Assembly (NCBI GenBank): GCA_020025345.1
Contig: JAHHSH010000061.1
Coordinates: 1 to 10,286, forward strand
Length of the DNA: 10,286 nucleotides
Direction of reading: 5' to 3'
Origin: Oscillospiraceae bacterium
GTDB lineage: Bacteria > Bacillota > Clostridia > Oscillospirales > Oscillospiraceae
Positions 5,524 through 10,286 of this stretch are shown piece after piece (positions within the stretch are counted from its first letter, which is position 1; the number at the start of each line of letters is the position of its first letter). Made by a program: the position numbers and the translations under genes. Below the pieces are notes generated by a model. The model did no database searches, was not told where the DNA came from, and saw only the letters and a list, made by a program, of their open reading frames with translations.

Positions 5524-6876
5524 ATGAATGCATATCTGGAGAGAGTCCTTGCGGATGTGAAGGAAAAGCACAGTCATGAACCCGAATTTGTCCAAGCTGT
5601 GGAGGAAGTCTACTCCTCGTTGGAACCCGTAATCGAAAAACACCCGGAATATGAAAAGGTGGATCTGCTGGGGCGTATGGTGGAGCCGGAGCGTATGTTC
5701 ACTTTCCGTGTGGTATGGTGTGACGACAGCGGCCAGTGGCACACCAACCGTGGCTGGCGCTGCCAGTTCAATGGCGCAATCGGCCCTTACAAGGGCGGTT
5801 TGCGGTTCCAGAAGAACGTGTATGAGGGAATTATCAAGTTCTTGGGCTTTGAGCAGACCTTTAAAAACTCTCTGACCGGCCTGCCCATCGGTGGTGGTAA
5901 GGGCGGCAGTGACTTCGATCCCGCCGGTAAGTCCGATGCAGAGATCATGCGTTTCTGCCAAAGCTATATGTCCGCACTCTACCGTTACATTGGGCCGGAT
6001 GTGGACGTGCCTGCCGGTGACATGGGCGTAGGTGCCCGTGAAATCGGCTATTTGTATGGTCAATATCGCCGACTGAAGGGCGTATGGGAGAATGGCGTTA
6101 TCACCGGCAAGGGCTTCTCCTACGGCGGTTCCCGTATCCGTCCCGAGGCCACGGGATACGGTGCGGTGTACTATCTTTGCGAGGTGCTCAAACACGAGAA
6201 CGACACCATCGAGGGCAAGCGGATCGGCGTGTCCGGCTACGGCAACGTGGCTTGGGGCATCATGAAGAAAGCTGCCGAGCTGGGTGCCAAGGTGACTTAC
6301 ATGGCGGGCCCCGACGGCTACGTCCATGATCCCGATGGTATCTGCGGGGAGGAGAAGCTGAACTTCATCCTCCATATGCGTGCCACTGATCCCATGCACT
6401 GCAAGCCCTACGCCGACAAGTTCGGATGCAAGTTTGTGCCCGATACCAAGCACTGGGGTGCTAAGGATGTGGATATCCTCATGCCCGCGGCCATGCAGAA
6501 CGATGTGACGCTGGAATGGGCAGAGCGGATCGCGGCTTCCGGTGTGAAGTATTACATCGAGGTGGCCAATATGCCGACCACCAACGATGCACTGGCGCTG
6601 CTGCGGGCGCAGAAGCATATGATCGTGGCACCCTGTAAGGCGGTCAATGCCGGCGGCGTAGGCGTGTCGGCACTGGAGATGAGCCAGAACTCTGAGCGTC
6701 TGGTTTGGACGGCGGAGGAAGTGGACGCACAGCTCAAGAAGATGATGGCAGATATTCACCGCAACTCCGCCGCCGCAGCCGAGGCCTATGGATTGGGCTA
6801 TGATCTGGTGGCCGGTGCGAACATTGCGGGCTTTGAAAAGGTGGCAGACGCCATGATGGCTCAGGGCTGCTTCTAA
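5524..6876 (+). CDS. gdhA: Glutamate dehydrogenase, hexameric clostridial type
   Basis: The 450-residue enzyme reversibly converts 2-oxoglutarate and ammonia to glutamate using a nicotinamide coenzyme. Glutamate-binding and catalytic positions are present: PYKGGLRF (K90), KNSLTGLPIGGGKGG (K114 and catalytic K126) and DVPAGDMGVG (catalytic D166). The dinucleotide fold starts at GVSGYGNVAWG (235-245), and GGVGVSALEMSQN lies at 377-389. Length equals the Clostridium symbiosum enzyme. I chose the ATG at 5524 because GGAGGG (5512-5517) sits just upstream of it; the ATG at 5509 would place that site inside the coding region and lacks its own. At the coenzyme-deciding positions it has Y239 and P263-D264, like the NAD-dependent clostridial enzyme (F238, P262, D263), so NAD use is more likely than the common 'NADP-specific' label. 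It is transcribed alone and followed by a strong terminator. Confidence 0.96.
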   Translation: MNAYLERVLADVKEKHSHEPEFVQAVEEVYSSLEPVIEKHPEYEKVDLLGRMVEPERMFTFRVVWCDDSGQWHTNRGWRCQFNGAIGPYKGGLRFQKNVYEGIIKFLGFEQTFKNSLTGLPIGGGKGGSDFDPAGKSDAEIMRFCQSYMSALYRYIGPDVDVPAGDMGVGAREIGYLYGQYRRLKGVWENGVITGKGFSYGGSRIRPEATGYGAVYYLCEVLKHENDTIEGKRIGVSGYGNVAWGIMKKAAELGAKVTYMAGPDGYVHDPDGICGEEKLNFILHMRATDPMHCKPYADKFGCKFVPDTKHWGAKDVDILMPAAMQNDVTLEWAERIAASGVKYYIEVANMPTTNDALALLRAQKHMIVAPCKAVNAGGVGVSALEMSQNSERLVWTAEEVDAQLKKMMADIHRNSAAAAEAYGLGYDLVAGANIAGFEKVADAMMAQGCF

Positions 6877-6931
6877 GGGAAAGCGAGAAAACAGCCAGCG
6901 TTTTCAAGTGACGCTTACAAGAAAATAGGTT

Positions 6932-6975
6932 AAAAAGGTACGATGTCCCACAACAAGGGGACATCGTACCTTTTT
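6932..6975 (+). terminator. Intrinsic terminator of gdhA
   Basis: A perfect 18-bp stem, AAAAAGGTACGATGTCCC (6932-6949) / GGGACATCGTACCTTTTT (6958-6975), has an 8-nt loop and ends in a T-run. It lies 55 bases past the gdhA stop and is symmetrical enough to act in both directions. Confidence 0.92.
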
Positions 6976-7081
6976 GCTCGATAAAGCGCAACTTTTGTAG
7001 TTTTTTGGAGAAAAGTACCTTCCTTCCATAGAAAAAGTGAGCAACCTACCAATTACGACATAATGCTCGGTGGGTGGTGCA

Positions 7082-7087
7082 TATAAT
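7082..7087 (+). promoter_or_regulatory. Possible -10 box of the surface-protein gene
   Basis: A perfect TATAAT lies 61 bases upstream of the chosen start, but I see no convincing -35 box 16-18 bp before it; the best-placed hexamer is CATAAT at 7059-7064. The rest of 6976-7147 holds nothing else identifiable. It may be a weak or activator-dependent promoter. Confidence 0.35.
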
Positions 7088-7147
7088 GGTGCTTGCTTTA
7101 GAGATGGGAAAAGAGCAGATAGGCAAAGGAAAGGAAGGTACAATACG

Positions 7148-9898
7148 ATGAAACCATCAAAGTGCAACAGATTTCTCAGTTTAGCACTGGTGCTGCTGAT
7201 GACGCTGAGCGCGATACCGATGACGGTGTTTGCCGCAGGCAGCAGCTTAAAGGTAATAACCGTAGACAAGAGCGGCGAATACCAGACGATCCAAGCGGCA
7301 ATTGACGCCATTGCGGAAGAGGAGGACCCCACGGGCTGGACCATCAAAGTGCAGGAGGGCGAGTACGGACGCTTCACTGTGTTGGATGGCCTTGACGGCT
7401 TGACGGTCAAGGCGGCGGAAAATGCAGTTGTCCATATTTCGGTTTTGGACGGCACGGCAGCCCCAAGCCCCGACAGTGCAGGCTATCCCGATACTTCCGG
7501 CATCAGCGTCCGGGCGGCCAATCATGTGACTATCGATGGATTGACGATCCACATGGGCGCGGCGAAGAAGGCGTGGTTTGCCGCTGCCATCTCAACGCAT
7601 AGCCAAAGCGGCCATAAGGGAAACGACCTCACCGTAAAAAATTGCGTTCTGGACGGACAGGGGGAGGGGTACGGCGTATTCGTGGATGCCGGTGTGGATC
7701 GGTTTTCTGTGGAAAACTGTACCTTTCATCATGTCTTTGAAGCAGTCAGCATGATGTGCGACGGCACAGTGCTGGCGGACGGGCAGATTACCGATAATGT
7801 ATTTCAAGACTGCTCGTTTGCTGTCCACGGGTACTACGGCGGAACCTCCGAAAACCCTGGGACGCTGCATATCACCGGGAATACCATCAAGGGCACTTCC
7901 TCTCTTTATAGTAAGGTTGTCTTGATGGATCAGTGCAACACCGGGGCCATGAAAGTCCGTGTGGCGAACAACAGCTGCACTAACGCGCTCATTGGCAATG
8001 TCAATCTCCGGGAGGCAGGAGAGGCCAACGACGTGCTGGCGGACAATACTTTTGATGCCAACAGCTTCTATGTGGAAGCCATCGAACCCGGCACCATTGA
8101 GTTTTACTCCACCTACCACGCACCGCAAGCCGGGTATGGTCACTGGGAGCTTCGCAATCCGGAAGGATTGGACCATCTCGACATCATCAAAGAGGCAATC
8201 AAGGAAGCCAATCAGACGGGGGCCCACACCCTCAGCATCACCGGCATTCCGGCGGGGGAGCTTATCAAGACGTTCACATGGTTTAAGGACTGCATTTACT
8301 GGATCACAGATCCCGAGCCTGCCGATCCCGTGGTGCCGGAATCGCCGGCAAGTCCCGATTGGAATGTTTCCAAATCTAAAACAGCCACCAACCTGGATCA
8401 GAATTTCATCTCCGATATCACGCTTTCCCTGCCTTCAGCAGAGGAAAATCTGAAAACGGACATTGTGTTTGTTTTTGACGAGTCCAGCTGCAGCGCGCCT
8501 GTCAAGGCAGAGGTTTCTGCCATGCTGGAGCGGCTCTATGCCCAGGAGGAAGGGAGCGGCGCGGCTATTCAGATCGGCGCTGTGCAGTTTCGCGGTGAAG
8601 TGACGGAATTCCCGCTGACCCTTTTGAATAGCGACACGAAGGACGCACTGGCTGATTTTATGAGTAAGCGCCCTAAAGTCGGCGGTTCCAATATGTCCAT
8701 GGGACTTCTGGTGGGGGAAAAGATGCTGGATGAGGATTCCACCGTTGACGCAGGGCGCAAGTACCTGATCCTTGTCAGCGATGGTATCACCTATATCTGG
8801 GACGACCCGGCAACGCCGGAACGTGAGAATATCGGTGTGAACTTTTCCGGCGGAGATACCCCGAACCATCCGTTTTTGGCAGGCCCGGACGGCTGGGATG
8901 TGCGATATGGCCAGAAATATGTTCCTACCGATTGGAATGAGCATCTGACCGAGGTGGGGATCTCTTTGACCGATACCATCACCCAAAAGGCCAGTGCCTA
9001 TGTCCGGGGCAGGGATATTTCCGGCAAGCCCTTTGTAAAACCCGACGAGCAGTGGCGGTATATGTCCACGGTGGACATTGCTCTTTTTATGTCCAATCAA
9101 GTGTATCAGCGCGTTGCCGGCAAGTACCACACGTTTGCCTGCATGGCCGGCGTGGAAAGTGAGATGGAGAGCTATCCTTACGGCCCTGCATTTATGGAAT
9201 ATCTCGCCAATGGCAAAGAGGTCACCTTTGACAATGTGGAAAAGGAGATTCTCTACCTGCTGGATGCAGGCTCGGAGGTTAGGGATTATATGGGCTATGT
9301 AAACGGTGAGTATAATTTTGACTTTGTCGAGGATACCGACCGTATGTTCCTCACGATCGGCAAGGAGAGATATGATGCCGTCTGCATCGGCACCAACCAA
9401 TATGGATTCAAGCCCGTGGGGGACGACTGGGCGTATACGCTGCGCTATGTTCCGGGAAATAAACCGGAGGAAGAGCACTTTGTCTGGACAATCTATGAGC
9501 CCATTGGCAATTTTACCACGGTGCAGCTCCACTACAGTGTAAAACTGATGAACCCCCAAGCGGAAGCGGGGGTGTACGGCGAGTACGACAGAGACGGCAG
9601 CCAAAATAAGTTGGCGCTGTATACCAACAACAGGGCGACGCTGTATCCGGTTGACTCCAATCATGTAAAGGGGGAGCCGGAGGATTTCCAAAAGCCCACC
9701 GTATCGTATATGGTAAAGGCGACCGATCCCGAAACACCTGAGCCCCCCGTACCTCCTACGCCAACCACCCCGCCCACGGCCCCTCAGACAGGTGACGACA
9801 GCCATATGATGCGCTGGATCACGCTGGGGACGCTGGCTCTCTGGGGCGTGGCATCTATTGTGAGAAGCGAAAGAAAAAAGAAAAACAGCGCAAAGTAA
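7148..9898 (+). CDS. Cell-wall-anchored surface protein: beta-helix, VWA-like domain and sorting signal
   Basis: The protein has 916 residues. A signal peptide (1-29) has a basic start, a hydrophobic core and likely cleavage after VFA. Residues 34-335 resemble a pectin-lyase-like right-handed beta-helix: VITVDKSGEYQTIQAAIDAI opens it, and repeated short strands with N-rich turns follow (VKNCVLDG, VENCTFHHV, ITDNVFQDC, ITGNTIKG). No pectinesterase catalytic set was seen, so a structural or ligand-binding role is likelier. Residues 421-710 look like a von Willebrand A domain: TDIVFVFDESSCS with D444, GGSN (512-515) and LVSDG with D545. The metal site is imperfect (C448 where DxSxS wants serine). 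Residues 725-858 form another beta-rich surface module. A proline linker leads to APQTGDD (878-884), a hydrophobic stretch (887-905) and a basic tail, a sortase signal. GGAAGG (7133-7138) supports this start over a GTG at 7070. Adhesin is the best guess. Confidence 0.85.
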   Translation: MKPSKCNRFLSLALVLLMTLSAIPMTVFAAGSSLKVITVDKSGEYQTIQAAIDAIAEEEDPTGWTIKVQEGEYGRFTVLDGLDGLTVKAAENAVVHISVLDGTAAPSPDSAGYPDTSGISVRAANHVTIDGLTIHMGAAKKAWFAAAISTHSQSGHKGNDLTVKNCVLDGQGEGYGVFVDAGVDRFSVENCTFHHVFEAVSMMCDGTVLADGQITDNVFQDCSFAVHGYYGGTSENPGTLHITGNTIKGTSSLYSKVVLMDQCNTGAMKVRVANNSCTNALIGNVNLREAGEANDVLADNTFDANSFYVEAIEPGTIEFYSTYHAPQAGYGHWELRNPEGLDHLDIIKEAIKEANQTGAHTLSITGIPAGELIKTFTWFKDCIYWITDPEPADPVVPESPASPDWNVSKSKTATNLDQNFISDITLSLPSAEENLKTDIVFVFDESSCSAPVKAEVSAMLERLYAQEEGSGAAIQIGAVQFRGEVTEFPLTLLNSDTKDALADFMSKRPKVGGSNMSMGLLVGEKMLDEDSTVDAGRKYLILVSDGITYIWDDPATPERENIGVNFSGGDTPNHPFLAGPDGWDVRYGQKYVPTDWNEHLTEVGISLTDTITQKASAYVRGRDISGKPFVKPDEQWRYMSTVDIALFMSNQVYQRVAGKYHTFACMAGVESEMESYPYGPAFMEYLANGKEVTFDNVEKEILYLLDAGSEVRDYMGYVNGEYNFDFVEDTDRMFLTIGKERYDAVCIGTNQYGFKPVGDDWAYTLRYVPGNKPEEEHFVWTIYEPIGNFTTVQLHYSVKLMNPQAEAGVYGEYDRDGSQNKLALYTNNRATLYPVDSNHVKGEPEDFQKPTVSYMVKATDPETPEPPVPPTPTTPPTAPQTGDDSHMMRWITLGTLALWGVASIVRSERKKKNSAK

Positions 9899-9927
9899 GA
9901 GCATGGCACAATCGGCCATAGGAAAGG

Positions 9928-9970
9928 AAAAAGGCGGTGGCAGGATGGATTTTGCCACCGCCTTTTTCTT
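9928..9970 (+). terminator. Intrinsic terminator of the surface-protein gene
   Basis: A perfect 15-bp stem, AAAAAGGCGGTGGCA (9928-9942) / TGCCACCGCCTTTTT (9953-9967), has a 10-nt loop and is followed by CTTT. It lies about 30 bases after the stop codon. Confidence 0.92.
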
Positions 9971-10005
9971 TGCGGTAAAGGCTGTCCTACGGAGCAGAAA
10001 TGTGG

Positions 10006-10011
10006 TATAAT
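10006..10011 (+). promoter_or_regulatory. Extended -10 promoter of the histidine-phosphatase gene
   Basis: A perfect TATAAT is preceded by TGG (10003-10005), an extended -10 element that can replace a good -35. The nearest -35 position reads TGTCCT (9983-9988), a weak match. The start codon follows at 10086 with AAGGAGG at 10071-10077. Confidence 0.6.
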
Positions 10012-10085
10012 AGCTGCAAAATAAAGTTTATGCGGCGAGAATGTTCACTGCAAGACGTGATATTACCGTCAAGGAGGACGAAAAG

Positions 10086-10286
10086 ATGAAATTAACACTG
10101 CTGCGCCACGGGATTACGGAGGGAAATCATAACAACCTCTGCTACGGGAGTACGGATCTCCCTCTGCTGCCGGAGGGCATCGCGGCGCTGCGGGAAGCGG
10201 CGCAGACAAAGCACTATCCTAAGGCGGAGCACTACTACACCAGTGGGATGCGCCGCACGGAGCAGACGCTGGAGATGCTGTATGGC
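10086..10286 (+). CDS. Histidine phosphatase (phosphoglycerate mutase-like) family protein, N-terminal part
   Basis: The 67 visible codons run in one frame to the window edge, so the gene is cut off there. The start MKLTLLRHGITEGN holds the RHG signature (R7-H8-G9) of the histidine phosphatase superfamily, in which H8 becomes phosphorylated during phosphate transfer. YGSTDLPLLPEG (20-31) and TSGMRRTEQT (52-61), the latter matching the usual SxxxRAxQTA pattern with a conserved arginine, confirm the fold. Members include cofactor-dependent phosphoglycerate mutases, alpha-ribazole phosphatase (CobC) and broad sugar-phosphate phosphatases; the short form with G-x-TD-x-PL resembles the CobC/broad group, but the substrate cannot be decided from this part. 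AAGGAGG lies 8 bases before the ATG. It has its own promoter after the preceding terminator. Confidence 0.88.
   Translation, partial: MKLTLLRHGITEGNHNNLCYGSTDLPLLPEGIAALREAAQTKHYPKAEHYYTSGMRRTEQTLEMLYG

Noticed and set aside
5248..6759. 503-codon minus-strand frame opposite gdhA
   Set aside because: It is the antisense shadow of glutamate dehydrogenase and has no initiation signals or recognisable domains.
5524..6876. Longer gdhA start at 5509
   Set aside because: The only good ribosome-binding site lies within that extension and directs the ATG at 5524, which also gives the usual family length of 450 residues.
8435..9958. 507-codon minus-strand frame opposite the surface-protein gene
   Set aside because: It is antisense to the anchored protein and begins inside that gene's terminator hairpin; no family resemblance.

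Overview
The window looks like chromosome of a low-to-mid-GC Gram-positive member of the Clostridia, most likely a gut Oscillospiraceae relative. The pointers are strong AGGAGG-type ribosome-binding sites, TTGACA/TATAAT promoters, compact intrinsic terminators after most genes, a clostridial-type hexameric glutamate dehydrogenase and a sortase-anchored surface protein with a PQTGD-type sorting signal. The taxon is an inference. No insertion sequence, phage gene, CRISPR array or tRNA was seen.

Layout. Positions 1-56 are the 3' end of a 5S rRNA, so the window opens at the end of an rRNA operon, followed by two hairpin terminators. The second terminator is bidirectional and also closes a minus-strand relic (129-742): a badly decayed YfbR-like HD-domain phosphohydrolase whose remains lie in two alternating frames, with stops and lost metal ligands. 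A complete sigma-A-type promoter then drives a PAP2-family membrane phosphatase (851-1765). A 350-bp stretch with no convincing gene carries a long perfect palindrome, and is followed by a small XRE-type regulator with a C-terminal membrane hairpin (2117-2509). A 16-bp bidirectional terminator separates this from the minus-strand purine-salvage pair: adenine deaminase (2670-4397) and a purine phosphoribosyltransferase (4536-5099). Each of the pair has its own promoter, and a strong terminator lies between them. Diverging from the pair is gdhA (5524-6876). Next come a 916-residue cell-wall-anchored protein (beta-helix, degenerate von Willebrand A domain, further surface domain, sorting signal; 7148-9898) and the first 67 codons of a histidine-phosphatase family gene (10086 to the window end).

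How the genes fit together. Adenine deaminase (adenine to hypoxanthine plus ammonia) and the phosphoribosyltransferase (base plus PRPP to nucleotide) are complementary purine-salvage steps. Glutamate dehydrogenase interconverts ammonia and 2-oxoglutarate with glutamate, so the central 4 kb is themed on nitrogen and purines. The most interesting unexplained element is the roughly 140-nt leader of the phosphoribosyltransferase gene. It can fold into a 10-bp outer stem enclosing an 8-bp hairpin, and the 6-nt loop of that hairpin is perfectly complementary to the bases directly before the Shine-Dalgarno. This pseudoknot layout resembles translation-controlling riboswitches, but I do not recognise it as a known class.
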